A DNA stretch of 64,000 bases from Chrysomallon squamiferum (Eukaryota > Mollusca > Gastropoda > Neomphalida > Peltospiridae). The first letter of the stretch is position 1; every line of letters begins with the position of its first letter. Under the pieces are notes generated by a model. The model saw nothing but the letters and a program-made list of their open reading frames with translations, was not told the origin of the DNA and made no database searches. This document shows, piece after piece, positions 1-15,000 of this stretch. A program made the position numbers and the translations under genes. The stretch spans positions 16,369,842-16,433,841 of the forward strand of contig CM022679.1 in NCBI GenBank assembly GCA_012295275.1. The letters run 5' to 3'.

Positions 1-748
1 AAAGTATCTAGATACTGCTAGGAAACATGCAAAACAAGGAAGACAAACGGAATATCAATGATGGAAAGAAATAATTAAAAACCATCAGCAACTTCTAGCA
101 GAAAGAAAAAGAAAAAAGGGATTACAGGAACAAAAGGCAAGAGAATCAGCACAACAAATAGCACAGAAAGTTCTTTCTGCTGGGTTATGGTACATTGACA
201 AGCATGTTAACCAAAATGTACAGTTAAGTCAAGCTTCAAAAGGTAACAGTGCATGTAAAGTAGCAGTAAAGGAACAGATAAAATATGTACATGTGCATAA
301 AGTCATTCTGATTGAAAAAAGTCTTGCAAAGTTTCAAAAAGACTAGCAGACTGTCACTGATCCAGCTTGCAGAATATTTAAAATCCATCATGAGACTCCA
401 TCCATTATGAAATGTTTCACAACTGATTTGTCATTCAGTTATATCCTCACAACATTCAGACAAAAAGAGGACAAATATCCATTCAGCGCCACAAATTAAA
501 AAAGCCAAAGAATGATCCAGACGTGCAGAAAACCAAGTATTAGCTGTAGCTTATGATACTGACTGGTTTGTAGGTGAGGTGTTGACAGTTCAAAAAAATC
601 AGTAACAGTGAAATTTCTTCAAAATATTTCCATGCGCAAAGGAATCATGGTTGTTAAGTGGCCAAAGACTCATGACATCAAACACTTGGATGCCAAATTT
701 GTGATTTCCTATGGCTCTGACATTGCACCAAATGATTCCAGTGGTTGA
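1..748 (+). pseudogene. Decayed intronless coding remnant, unknown family
   Basis: Read on the plus strand, this stretch gives a broken protein: a lysine/glutamine-rich basic segment (about 1-180), then a segment containing GLWYIDKHV (about 180-345), and a C-terminal part ending FVISYGSDIAPNDSSG before a TGA near 748. The open frame is broken by in-frame stops (TGA near 58-60, TAG near 343, TAA near 497) and at least two frame changes, and no introns are visible. The basic head followed by a short globular tail recalls intronless, copy-prone genes of unknown function in invertebrate genomes, but I cannot name the family. It lies in what should be an intron or distal part of the TPR gene on the opposite strand and continues past the left edge. 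Best read as a dead retrocopy or mobile-element-derived gene. Confidence 0.5.
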
Positions 749-1534
749 ACAGTAAGTTTTCCTGGGAGTTTAAAAATTTCAAAGATGTATCGGGAATAAG
801 AAAGACTTCATTTTTCAATTTAGTGACTATTTTTTTCACTGTTTGTAAATATATGCATATAAGGTCAAGGTCATTTCATTGGATAATAATAAAATGTTGA
901 TAGTTAACTTATGTATTCTGTTTTAATAGAATACAAAATTTGACAAGAATTAGATAAAAATTGTTGAAACTAGAAACATAAATGTACAAGAACAGCAAAA
1001 TTTTGATATTTCTGATGACACCTTTGTTTTTTTTACTAGCACACTGTTTCTAAAAAATTGGGCATTTTAGCATCTTTGATTTGACATAGCTCACAAACTA
1101 CTTATCCAACTTACAAAATTCAAAGAGCTAGTTATTTCTTTTAAGGGCCTCCTTGAAATGATATTCAGTGTCAGATATAATTTTAACATTTACCTTTTGC
1201 TGCAGTTAATATATATATATATATCATTAATTTTGTTTAAATTTTTATTGTTTAATTAAATTAAATAGAAAGAATATGTTCTTCAAGAGGTAAGGACATT
1301 TTCATTTTCCATTTTATAGTGAAAATCTTTTTTATTAAGAAATGCTAAAAGAAATTACTTATTTACTGTTGAAAGATCGACTTTGCAGGAAATGAAAGAG
1401 AAAGTATCAAAGCACATCTTACTCTATTATTAGTTGGAGACTGGAAATCTGAAACAAAACAATAATCAGGAAATACATAACGCATATTAAAGTCATATGT
1501 ACCTAAACCATGAATTTGTAAAAAAGAAACTTAC

Positions 1535-3943
1535 ATATGACTGAACATTCTCAAGTCCTTCTTTGGCTGTATTAAGAGCTTCTTTGTATTTCATTTTTGC
1601 TCTGAGAGCTTGAATTTTTCTGTAATACGCTTTCATATTTTTTGGCTGAAGTTCAATAGCTGCACACAAAAAAAAAGAAAAGAAATTGCAAACAAAAGTT
1701 AAAATTAAGATTTCAATTTTATGAACTGAATATATGAAAAGATCTAGTACATATTTTTAAAAACTATAAATAATTAATCCTAACTAAGACACTACAAAGA
1801 CCAACCAATAAAAACAGTAAACAACAACAAACTAACAGACTGAGCTTAGCATAAATAATATCCTATATTTTATTCAACTTTTAAGACAACATTACTAAGT
1901 CATAATGAAGACATTTTTCAGCCCTTTAATTCAATTTTTGTAGCAATAAATAAATAGGATTGTACAAACTAGAACTTCAATACATTTTTTTAGAATGTTA
2001 AATAAAAATAAAATACTACTACTGCTGCTATTAACAATATATACATATACATAAACACACATATATTTAAATATAATTCACTCACCAATGTCACAATCCT
2101 CAACAGCTTTGTCATACATCTCCTGCAATTAAACAAACAAAACTTGCATTGATGCAAACACTTGTTTAATCACTTTTCATAAAAATGAAAAGAAAAAACC
2201 TAAAGAATATTTTTGATTTTCATATTTTTAAGTGTTTCAATTTCCTTTAAAAATGAAAAATATATCATTATATGTTTCTGCTCCCTCCATGTTTACACAC
2301 ACACAGTATTTCTGCACTTAAAAAAAAAAAATGTTCATGTTATAATCACTAGCAACTATATCTGAAATGTTTTAATTATTTGAGTTCTTACCAATAGAAA
2401 GATGCATAAAAATTAAATGTTTTACTGCAAAAATTTTACTATATTCCAGAAACTGCATCCAATATTGAAAAAATATATATAAATATTATAATCAAATAAT
2501 ATTCAGTGAAATTATTCAAGCACTTCTTTCATTTGAAGAAGATTAATAATAATAAGATAAATGTTTAAACTTCTAACATACAAGCTTTAGACAGCAGATT
2601 GCACGGTTTGAGTGGAGTGTTGAAAGGAATTCTGGATCAACCTCATGATAGAACCGATTATCCAGCATCTTGGTTAAAAAGAGAGCATGACAGTAGTGCT
2701 TTAATGCTGTGTCATACTGAGCTTCTCTGAATAGCTGGTTTCCTTCATCTTTGAGATCTTGCATTAAACTCATCAGATGAATCTAAAATATTAAATATTT
2801 AATTTGTTAGAGATGCCATATCTTAGCATTATTGTTGTAATGTTAAAGATAAGTCCTTTCAACTGCAATAAAATTATTTTTAAAGATGTTATAATTTGAG
2901 CCCATTCATTATAATTTACCAAACTTTGGCCATATTTCCAAGTTATATATATTATATTTTTATTAAATGTTCATGACATAGTATATAATAGAAATTACAA
3001 TAAAAAAACTAAAAAATATAACAGAACAAATTCTAGTCTGGGAAACAAAATAAACAGTTATCTTACTTTATCAATCTCAGGTTCCCTTTCATTCCTGAAA
3101 ATAATTTTTTAAAAACATTTCAATACAGAGTAATAATTAATTATACAAGATCTTGTTCTTATGGAATAGGATATGCTATTTGTGCTTAACATATTCATTT
3201 CAGTGTTTTGAATACATTATCAAATTATAGTTACTGCTTTATTGGTTGCTATTAATCTTATAATTATATAAGATATAATAATAATAATATATGAGAATAA
3301 AATAACAAACATGTTGTGTTTACGGAAATCCATACTCTGTCCTTTTCCTATTATTTAAATATATCACAAGAGACTGTGGTGGGTTTTGGGGGGGGTTTCT
3401 TAATAAATGTTTTTAATTCATCATTTCCTTTTCTTTTTTATATCTTTCTCTATGCTCTATTACTTTCATATTCTATTACAATGGAACAACATCCAGAAAT
3501 AAATAAGTCACAAAATGTATTTAGGTTATTTGTTTATACCACACCATAAATATATTTTACAAGAACTATCATATTAATTTAGATCATTACTCTTTAGACA
3601 GTGTTTTATGTACAACAGAACACGATAATTTCAAAGAATATATTTAATATGTGTAGTTAGATAGGCCTATTTTTAGACTGTGATTTAAATTTTCAATTAT
3701 TACCAAAATCAAAAGAACTATTTTTTTGAAGGAAACCATATATGATATTTAACCTTATACATGAAATTTTTGATATTACTGGTGACAGCAAAAAAAATAA
3801 ATTACAAAAAATAAATATAACCTGGTTTTACAGTGATTAATAGTAACAAATGAAAACTTTAAAACCTACTGCAGATCATTCCAGAAGAACTGTATCCTCT
3901 GCTTTCTCTGACTTCTTTGTTCAGGTGTACCCTGGACATCCAT
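1535..3943 (-). CDS. TPR-domain protein, 5' part (possibly ZC3H7-like)
   Basis: Five exons join in one frame on the minus strand: 3870-3943 (start ATG at 3943), 3067-3094, 2582-2782, 2086-2122 and 1535-1659. All have GT-AG borders and matching phases; the rest lies beyond the left edge. The protein starts MDVQGTPEQRSQRKQRIQFF. It then shows tetratricopeptide repeats: LKDEGNQLFREAQYDTALKH as TPR helix A/B, LHSNRAICCLKLEMYDKAVE as the second repeat, and IELQPKNMKAYYRKIQALRA as the third. TPRs are protein-protein interaction scaffolds. The short basic head plus three TPRs resembles the N-terminus of ZC3H7A/B (CCCH zinc-finger proteins linked to miRNA precursor binding), but the zinc fingers are not in the window, so other TPR proteins remain possible. 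The gene is divergent from SRP68, and its introns hold only AT-rich sequence and the decayed copy at 1-748. Confidence 0.72.
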
Positions 3944-5828
3944 CTTGAAACCCAAAGCTGAAATAAAATACAAAACAGCAAATAAAGCAAATATTCAAAC
4001 TCATCTTCCTTGCTACATATAAGCATGCATGCACTTGCACACATACACACACACAGAAATTAGATGTACATGTATACACACAGAAGAAATAAAATTTTAG
4101 TTTTCAGAGACAATAATCTTTCAATGATCATAATATACACACTGACATCTATCACAAACATCAGTTTCATATCCAGGAAGCCTTATTTTGGTGACAGCTA
4201 ATCTAGAAAAGATTCTTTTTTAGGCTTTTGATTTTTTGTTTTAGAAAGTTTTTATGCCGTGGGTCTAACCGGGAGATACATATACTAAGTCAGAGCACAC
4301 ATATTACAGGCCCATTTTAAACTTCTGTTGTGTGTCACATTTACAAAGAGCTATCTGTAATTGTTAGTGTTAGAATTAGTGAGCTATAATAATAAAATAT
4401 ATTACAAGAGATGTCAAGTTTTTTAACAGTACTATTTCATTCGAACAGTAAGTAAAAAGCATATTACCAGCATTGATTTATAATTATTAAATCTGTAAGT
4501 GATAAAATGTTTGAAACTTGAAGGAAAACTTCTTAAAATATAACTTCAACTTAAACAAGTCTTATGTTTTGCATGGACTAACAGGAATGATAACTTGTAA
4601 CAGCACTAATTGCATGTTCAAAAAATGGCTCCATATTTCTCCAATCTAATGCCTGAATGTTCTTTCCAAATGGGTTCCAAATGGGTTTAAAACCATAACA
4701 TGGCAGTTTCTGAGAGCGCACAGAAATTTCCAGTCAAAATTCAAGACAGTGGTGTTTGATGCCAGTCAGTGTTCATAAACATTTAAACATATATTCTTTC
4801 ATAATGAAATCACTTTTACATGGATTATAACATGTAATTTGTTAAAATAATTCATTTAATCAATGCCTGGTAGCTTTGACCTCATACCACCTCATGCCCA
4901 TTTCATACTATATTTTTTCTAATTTGATTATGACGCCAGCAAAAAAAACAACCAAAACAAACAAACAAAAAAAGTAAATAATTTTCAACACTGGTGGCTG
5001 TATATGAAGATGACTATTCTCATTATGTACGATGTGGACATGTTACTCTGCCAAAACTCCACAGCAGACAGTTCTGAGTTCATTATTGTAAACAGTAAAA
5101 CAATTCTTGAAACCATTACAAATAAAACAAAATTCTATTATTTATTTCCATTTTCAATGAATTAGAAGTCACATGTAAAAAACAAATTAATCACATATTA
5201 TTTGGATGATTGCCCTGATCATTCATTATACCGTTTCACTTTTTCAACGTTTGATACTAGTTTTAGGACAGAAAATTGACTTTTTTTTTCTTTTCTTTTT
5301 TTAAAAGGTCCGTCAACCAGCCGTAAGAAGAAAGTTTAAAAAATCATAGTCTATGCTGCTTATTACTTCTTAACTTAAGAAACTTTTGAATTTTACGTAT
5401 GACCCAATTATTGATATTATTACTAAAATTAATAATAACAAACTTGTATTAGAAAATAACAAAAGTATTTAATGATGATTTACGATAAGGGATTCGCCTT
5501 TATACCTCAGATATGATGCGATATAATCATAATGTCACTTGGTTTTCAATAAAAACCAGCACTGCGTAAAAATTTATGCCAGCCATTTCAATTTGTTCTT
5601 TTATATTTCCCGTGGGTCTGCGACGCACCATTTCTCTCTCTCTTCAAAGAAAATTTAATTTATTTGTTAGGAAATACGTTTATTGTGTTTTACTATTTAT
5701 ATGTTATGAAAATCTTTTTCATGCAATATTAGAATATACTGATTAATAATTCCTTTTTAAAGTCGAATGCTTTTGTTGTTATTCATTTATTTTTAGCTTT
5801 TTATTTGTTATACTTGAAACACGCGCCT

Positions 5829-5901
<73 letters not shown>

Positions 5902-6050
5902 CCTCAGACACAAAACCATTATCAAGGACAGTTATTTAATATGTTGAACACAGACGGTTAGAACATGAACTGACGTCCTCGGTGCTGAAAACAGAGGTAG
6001 AAATTAAGTTAAAATGCAGGTGGCGCTGACGTTGACGTGTTTTATCCAAA
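3944..6050. promoter_or_regulatory. Head-to-head intergenic region (TPR gene / SRP68)
   Basis: About 2.1 kb lie between the start codons of two divergent genes. No convincing exon is seen. The right part (about 5580-6050) is less AT-rich and has several CpGs (CCCGTGGGTCTGCGACGCAC near 5610, ACACGCGCCTTGCGAG near 5820, GACGTTGACG just before SRP68), which suits an SRP68 promoter and perhaps a shared one. The 5' UTR exon of the TPR gene may also begin here; no TATA box or initiator can be assigned with confidence. Confidence 0.4.
5832..5899. repeat. (GA)n microsatellite
   Basis: About 34 perfect GA units sit roughly 150 bases upstream of the SRP68 start codon. In many animals, purine GA tracts near promoters bind GAGA-type factors or exclude nucleosomes; whether this one is functional is unknown. 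Confidence 0.97.
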
Positions 6051-9000
6051 ATGGCTGGTGAAAGAGAAAGCGTGGATTCTTCTCGGGAACGAAAAACAGA
6101 CGACCAAACAAGCACAGATCAACCTGTAGCGCAGTCGTTTACCGTTGAAGGTATGCATGCTACAGGGAATGTAATGTCAAAATACACGTGGATAGTTAAG
6201 GTTTCATGTGACCGAAATAATGTTAAAACATTTTTATACAAATGTTCAATATGTTAAACGTTAAAGTAAAAACACATGGTGAGTGCGGCTATCGCGGTGT
6301 TATATTATTGTATCACGGTTATATGCTGTTATTTCAAAATAAATTTTAACAGTTTTCGAAATGAGAGTAAGACAAAGCTGATATATTTTACTGGTTTACC
6401 AGTAACAGAAAAACTTTATAAAATATATATATATTTTTTGTTTGTTTAAATAATATTAATAAATATGAAACTCAAACTTTACTTAAAGAAATCATTTTTC
6501 ACTTGACTGTTTCAAGTTTAATTAAAAACATTTGAAAGTCAGGCATAACGCAGCCAGTTCATCGTTAATCATCAGTAGCAGTTACTTACTGTTAGCTTCA
6601 GGTGTATCCATGAAATAAATAATCAATAATGAGATAAAATTGTAGTTAAGATTAGACTCCTGTATTATCAGTAATTGGTTACCATAAGCAAACTTAAATA
6701 TAATCCTTTTGTATTTATTGTAATCATAAAAATGTTTTAAAAATGTATGTAAACTTGTGTATTTCACTGAAATTTATCTGAAGTGTGAAGCATTGTAACA
6801 AATGTTCAGTGTGCTTTATTTTTGATAAAAATTTATTTAATTTGTTTCACAATTTACATAAAAATAATGATAATAAATATATTCTTCAATTCCATTTTTT
6901 GCAACTTGGGCTAATCCCTTCTATAAATCAGATAATGTTCATGGCAACATACATTTAATTTTCTAAGAATTATGACATTTATTGTGATTACAGTATTACT
7001 GTTAACTAATTAAGTGAATAATGGACACATATGGCTCCTTAGTTCCTTTATTATATTAGTTCAACAACACATTATCTGGTGAAATTCTACACATCAACTC
7101 AGATGTAAACTTTTGATACTATATATAGGTATGTGTATTACTGCCGGAACTGCGACTGCCATTTTCTGCTATATCCGTGTGACCTGGATCTCCCTGATGT
7201 CTCTGCATAAATCGCTTCTCATTGGTCAGGGGCTGGGAGTTTCGGTTATCCCTGATGGTATAATTAGCATGAAATTCCTGTATCCTCACTCATTTTCGGA
7301 TTTTTCAGTTCGGTCAATTGGTTCGTTTCGGAGTTCAAATTTTTTTTCGTATTCAACACGTTAAAATTGGTTGTTTTCGATATCGGAGGATAATCTAAGG
7401 TAGATGTAGGCGAAGAACAATATTTAATTTTATTATATGTGAATTTATATTGAAATCTGACATAGCTGAGCAAATTTATTAACCCCGGGAAGACGAGCTG
7501 CAAAATCGAAATGGCTTCAAAATCAAACATGGCGGAACAAAAATTTGAGTGAAACTGAAGTAATTTCTACCCTCGATTTCAGCTATGTTTGATAAATGAG
7601 TGATAGAACAGATTGTGATGCTGTATAAATATACGACTGTACTCTGTGTCACACTTTTATTACCCGATGGATTGTAAATAGTGGACAATTGTGGATTTTG
7701 CGAGTGCCTTCAGCCAGTCGGTATGAACTAATTTTGAAATTTAGTAATCATTATTGTTATGTTGGCCTTCTTTTCGGGATGCCTAACTTGAAGTGGAAAA
7801 GAAAATCCCCCAATCCAAGGACTGGTATAGCCAACCAACACTTGGAAGAGAACTTTTCCAATGGAATTCCAGTTTCTTTGGCGAATTTCTTAAATGGTCA
7901 CATATTCAATATTGTTTATTTTTGTCTTTCGCTGCAAAAAAAGCCATGCGAAGACCTTTACAGAACTTCAATCATATATCCCCAGTAATATTACTGGTCA
8001 TCAGAGAAATACAGTTTTGAATTATATTACATCACAAATTCAGAAACTTGTTGACAACACTCTGAACAAGTTCAAGAAACTCGGTGACACTGTGGAATTC
8101 AATATGTTTGATTCCATTTGTCACGAAAGTTTTGATCAGCTGAACCTGACCAGTACTATTTCCACAGTTATGTCATGTATTATCCAGCCAGTGGAAGTCC
8201 CTCAGGCTGATGAAAAAAATGCCATTGTTCTTCCCAGTACCAAGCCTGTTGCTGTGTCCTCGCTGAAAAGCAGGCAGTTAAGAAAGTGCCAGAACTGTGA
8301 GAGATATCATGAAAGTTTGCAATTTGCCAAACAGAAAGTGAGAAACAGGATCTCTTAAAACGTCAGAATTAAAATATACTGTATTACTAATTATTTATAT
8401 TGCACTTTTAATAGCTTGAATTGAGAGAACTAGTTACCATCTATCTTCAGTCCAAATTTCACTAATAAAATTTGATTATTAAGAAAGTTACATGCATTTT
8501 AGTGAAAAACAATAGGATTTTGGTCACGCCATTGTAATGCAAATGCAGTAAATAATAGAACAATTAATTAGTGTTAACTGAAAACGTTAAAATGCTGTAA
8601 CTTCCTTAATACTCAACAGAATCACATGATGTTTGTTGTTTTTTTTACAGGGTTTTTAGAGTTCTTTTCAGCAATGTTATTTATGTTGAATTTGGTGGTG
8701 ATTGAATTTTTTGTCCACATACCTACTATATAATAGATTACTCTAAACAGGAATGTACAGTTTCATTCTCATTTCTTTTTTTAGTTCTTCAGATCATTAA
8801 AGAAGCTCAGCAGCAGCATGGTTTACGTCATGGTGACTATCAAAGATACAGGTATGTGATAATGTGATTCTGAAAATAATGAGCAATATATTATGACTGT
8901 TAACAATTTTATTGCATTTGCAAGAAGTTTTTGGATTTGTTTTTTTAAACTTCATTTACACGAACAGATTGTGTAGTCATTTATTATAAGATACAGTTGT

Positions 9001-12000
9001 TATTTGTTTATGTTGCAGCTTTTTCAGAGGCAAATGCTAAATTTCTTAAGCAATTAGTTTTACAACTGTTTATTAAATATTTTCATTTTATTATTATTAT
9101 TATTATTTTAATGTTTTGATATTCATGGTTTGTAATCTTTAACTTTTGCAGGTTTCTGATAATAGCCTTTTGTAACAGCATCACACACACACACACCTAG
9201 ATTAGTTTAAATATTTAGTCGAAATATTTGTTGATAGGAAGGAGTCACTTATTAGCTGTATTCATTTTAAAACAGAAATAAAATTTGTTCATCATTTATT
9301 TAAATTATCTTTTTCATGCCATGCGGTATGATGATTGAAATCTTGTATAGATGTATTTTAGTGAATGTGTTAATACTGAGTAATAATGATGTGATCCTTT
9401 TCCTCCATTAGATGTATAAATATAAACATTATTTCAGGGGCTACTGTTCTAGAAGAATCAGACGTATTAGAAAATCTTTACATTTTCCTCAGGGAGGTAA
9501 ATATAAAGTACAGCCAAAAAAGATTGTGCCTGAAATGTTAACTGATGCCAGGTAAAACTATTTTTGTGTTTATTTTGTCTTTTTTTAATAATTACCTTTC
9601 GATATATAATATTGACTTGATTGATGCTAGGTTTCTTTTAAATAGTTAAACAGAAGCTAACAGTAGATTATAAATACCATAAGAATTAGTACCAGCAGCC
9701 TAGCCAATATAATTGGTTGACGTTAAGATTTTGTCCATTTTCCTCCACTCCCAAATCCCTTCTATAAATCCTACCATAAAAACAAATAAATGGAAATAAT
9801 GATCATTATGTGCTCTTTTAAATGGTGGTGTTCTTGTGGTATGTTAATCAGTTCTTTGTACGAGTGTTAAACATGATGGGGTAAACGTATTTCAGCACCC
9901 ATGGTCAGCAATTAAAAGTGAGGAGTAAAAAATCCTAAAATAGGGTTGCTCTACAAACGCCTGGCTTGTTTTTGCAAAAATGGCTTCAGTATTATTTTTA
10001 GCACAGTAGGCTCAAAGTTCAATCTTTCTAACTGTGTGCATGTTGCAATCCAAGGATTAGCTGAGTTTATGTATTGCAGAGGATTATGGTTAAACATCAA
10101 ATGCTTTCATTATGTGCTAAATTTTTTGCATATTATGTGAAATTAAAGTCAGAAAAAATTGCCTGCCAGTACCTATAAGAATTGATTAAAAATAATGAAA
10201 ACGAAAATACTTTTCATTTGTGGTTTAATATTGTTATCCTTCACTGGATGTTATCAAGTAATTTTAAACAGATTTTTGAATAACATCCAGTGTCATGTTC
10301 TATGGCATATATCTCTGTTATTCTTTGGTGATGTTTAATTTATGTCACAATTGATATTTAATGTTGTTGTTATTTTTTTTTATAGATTTCTACACTTGCC
10401 ACTGTTCTGTGCTGAAAGAACATGGGCATATGCAATGGAGCTGAAGTCAGAGGCAAATACTGAACTTAGAAAGAAATTTCACATGTTGTCTAGAATGAAA
10501 AAAGCAGTTCATTATTCTGAAGAGTTAGCCGTTTTATGTGAAAGTCCGCAATGTGATGCCAAGACAAAGCTAGAGAGCCAGGTTTTAACTTTTATTTATT
10601 TGTATTTTTTTTTTTTATATATGATTTCTTACTGCAGTCACTTACTGAAATTATATGAGAGTATATTTTTTTACCAAATTAATTGTTTTGCTGCTTGAGA
10701 GCTAGGTTTAATGTTAACACATTTTTTCTTTTGTTTGATCTTTCATTATTGTCACTTATTGGGAGCATACATTATATAAAAACAGATTCTTTTATCCAGA
10801 TAATTGTATTAATTATTTTGATTATGTCTCGAAAAATGTTAACTTTGGAATTTAATGTGCATTTTTGTATCTACGTTTACTGCATATTTAACTCATTATC
10901 CAAGATACTTTTAAACATTTTTGAAAAATGTTTGTTTCTGCAGGCTTACAATGCTTGGATGAAAGGAAATCTTAATTTTATGCTAGAGAAGTGGGAATTA
11001 GCAATTGAATTATACAGCAGTGCGAAGTAAGTTGAGACAGAATTATTTATTCTCTTTTTCAAAACTTTCTTTTTATTTAGTTTAATAATAACATGTTTTT
11101 TTTCTCTCATACAGTTAACATCATCTAGAGAAACTGTTCAGTATAAAATACAGTTAAAAATTAACTTAAAGACAAACTTGCTGCTAACTGGTAAGATGGA
11201 AGCAATGAGTTTTCATTGCTTTCATAAAAAAATATTACACACATACTCCTACATAAACTAGATTTTTGATATAAGTGAGCTGGGTGGGACATAGTGAAGT
11301 TGAAGGTGCTTGTCTGGTGTCCCTTTATTTAAAATGCACCCTTCTTAGCCAGCACATCATAACAGAATTATGAAATGGCCTTGATGCATAATCCTATTTT
11401 GGGGATGGTATATATAAAAATATTGTTTTTGCTAATCGAACAGAATAGCCCAAACTTATTGCATTGTGTTATCTCTTTCATTCTCATTTGTAATCTTTGA
11501 CCATATGTCTAGCAGCATAGAACTGTTTTCCTTCATTCATGATCTATATTTTTATCAGGACAGTATATGAAAAACTAGCTGGTGCTTTCTCTGAAGACCT
11601 ACAAACAATGTATCTTCAGAAAGTTGAGGAGATTTCTCCCAACATTCGTTACTGTGCCTACAACATTGGTGATGAATCTGCTCTACGGGATCTCCAGAAC
11701 ATGAGGCTAAAATCTGGTGAAGATCAGCTTACCTCAAAACTTGATGTAAGTCTCCAAAGTAGTGTATATTATCATTATTGTTTCAGGACTCATTTTCATT
11801 TAATATATATAAATACAAATGCTTATATTTCTGTCTGTCCGACTGTCCATTCATCCATCCATCTGAATTTTGAATAAAAATGTATTTCAGATGTTGTAAG
11901 TGTGAAAGATGCACATTTATGAGAATATTCTGTCTAAGAGGATGTATTATGAGAACAACCTAAAAATGTTTCTTTTTTTCATATATGTATGTCCTATCTG

Positions 12001-15000
12001 GTAATAAAATAAATTTGCAGTATTCCGAATAATTCACCTTTTTTTTTTTAATCTTCAGATTAGTATACAAATATTCTTGCATTATGTAATTGTTATCAGT
12101 GCCACACAGTGACCAAAAATATTATTTTTCTTTTCAGGAACTCCTTTCCCAGACTCGTGAAAAAAAAGCATCCACTCTGTCTGAGATTAGCTGGCGTGGT
12201 CGCACAATGCCTATAAAATTGGAAGCTGTCCGAGTGTTTCTTCTCAACCTTCAGGAGAGTTCCAAGGAACTAGAAACAACTGAGAACAGTGAAGCCAAAG
12301 TTTCTGTTTACGAATCACTTCTCAAGCAGTGTATTGATGCTCAACAAGTTTTGAGAGATGCACTTCAGGAAGACCCAGTTAGACTTATTTGATATTATTA
12401 AATTAGTTAATTTTTGTAGAATTATTCTTTAGAAAATGCTTCAGGTGGGACTGATACATTTTTTACATGTTCAGAATGATTATTCTGTAATGTTAGAATT
12501 TTTATTGCCTAAGATGAAATGTTTTTTTTTTTTTAAACCTCAGAAAAACCAGTTTATATAATGAATTTTAATCAGAAAAAAGAAAAAAAAAGTTTATTTT
12601 TATTTATTTATTTATTTAATTTTTGCATGATTATGCTTAATGTTCTAAATATTAAACTGTCTGAAATTTATTTATAGAATTTTAAAGCAGCTCAGAGAGG
12701 TCAGCCTATTGAAGGAAAGATTTCAAACCAGCATTATCTGCACTCATACTTGACATATCTTCGTCTAACCAAAACTATAGAAAGAAACTTGTTACTGATT
12801 AACAATCTGAAGAAATACATGACTGGAAAGAAAATTCCTGAAGGGCACAAGATCACAAAACCACAAGACCTCGTTAGATTATATGATATTATTATACAGG
12901 TGGGATTTTTGAGAATATTTTATTTGAATACTTAAAAACGTATATAATTTTTGGTTATATTTTACTTTTAATAAAACTTCTATTTAATAACTTTATATAT
13001 ATATTAGTATTGGTTCAGAATTATGATAATAAAAGTATTACTTTTTACACAGAGATATTTGTATTTTAATTTTAATAAACCATCTGTTTAAAACTGCATA
13101 AGTCATAGTATTAGCATTGGTTAAAAATTATGAAACAAGTATTACTTTTTACACATAGAGATATCTAAAATATGCATAAAAGAGTTTTATTTGAAGCAAT
13201 AAGCTTAGTAACAGATGTGTACAGCAGTCTGTCATTTAAGTACACTTTTGACAATATTGCTTTTACAATTCTGAGAAAATTAATAATATCACTTATTTGT
13301 TTTAAACGAAATATTAATGTTATAATGTAGGTAGCTCTTAAAGTAGAGTTTTCATTTTTGTTAAACAGAATCTTTCTCTTTCCTAGAATTTAAATGATAT
13401 ACCAAGTCTACATGGTCTAGAAGAAGATCCGACTTTGGCAGATGAAGTAAAAACTAGAGTTTTAGGATTTAAAGCATTTAGGTTTGTAGTGATTACAGGG
13501 ATAATTAATAATGTATTTGTTTACAGATGTTATCCAGTAAACAAGTTTAATATATGTGTTGTAGATTTTTGTTTTATTTCTCTTTCATCAATGTTTATAT
13601 ACTTTGTTTAATCCACAAATTGAATTTATATACATTGCTGAGATCTAAACCATGCAGACAGATAATTAGTAACTTTATAATTTTTATCAGATAAGAATGT
13701 TGTAAGATGTTTTGATAATAAATATACAGGTCAATAATAACACATTTTCCATGTATGGTTATTTTTAATTTTATCCTAAATGTTTGAAATTTCAGGTCTT
13801 TTTACATAGCTCAGTCTTATGCAGCAGCAAAAAAATGGACTGAGGCTATTGGTTTATACCAGCGTGTGTTAGATTATGCTCAGAAAGCAGTTAAAGGATA
13901 TAGAAGTTTAAAGGGCCAAGGCACAGCCATTAAGGTAGTTTACAACACAGTTTACACATTGTTAAAATAATGATAATAAAAGTTTCATCCTCAGAATGAT
14001 TTTCTAAAGACTCTGTGATGAATGAAATTTCACAGTTTTAAACATAATTATTAATATAAAATTTGCAAACACATATAAAAGATACCTGGTAGCCAAGCAT
14101 TGTTATCAGTATGAAACTAAATGACTAATATAATCTGGTATTTACTGTTTGTTTCAGAATGAACTGTCTAATCTGGAAGCTCTAATACAAGAAGTGAATG
14201 GTTCAATGTATTCCTGTCATGCTTTCAGTATCCTCAAATCAGATGACAGTGTTGATCAAGCTGCAGCTTCAGCCATTAATGAAAAGAAGGTAAATAAAAG
14301 AAAAATGTTTTTATACTGTTTCAGTAAAGTAAATTTAAAAAAAGAAAAGAAAAAAAAGCTTATTTCGAAATTTGTATATTTAGGTATTCACAGAATATTT
14401 TTTAAAAATTTGATGGGCATGTGTCTAAATGTTTGTAATTTTTTTTTTTTTTACCTATTAATCCTAATCCTTCTGTAATGGTGATTATGCACAGAATTAT
14501 TATTTTCTTTATTTCATGTTGGCATTACATAGAAATGTAAAAAAAACCCACAAAAATAACTATATTGTATGGGAAAGTGAATGCCAGGCTTCTGTAGTGT
14601 TGCAGAAAAAAGACTGGAAATGTCAAAGTTATTAGCTTTTTTCCTGTTTTCACATTATAGTGCCTGCAAAAATTGGTCATTAGAAACAGAAGAAAAATGT
14701 GATATCTTTAGGATGTAATATGCTTTTTTTCATTGAATAGTAATTTTAATTTTAATTAAACAAAATTTCTCTCTCTCTTTTTCAGCCTCTAGCAGAACGT
14801 TTGGATCAATATTTTGAAGACAAATCATTGACTAGCAAAAAACCAAACTTGATACCCTTCCCACCAGATTTCAAGCCTATACCATGTCGACCACTGTATT
14901 TTGACTTGGCACTGAATCACTTGGACTTCCCTGCTCTAGATGAAAAAATTGAGCAGAAAAAGGCAGGAGGTGGACTTACTGGCTTTGTCAAGGGCTGGTT

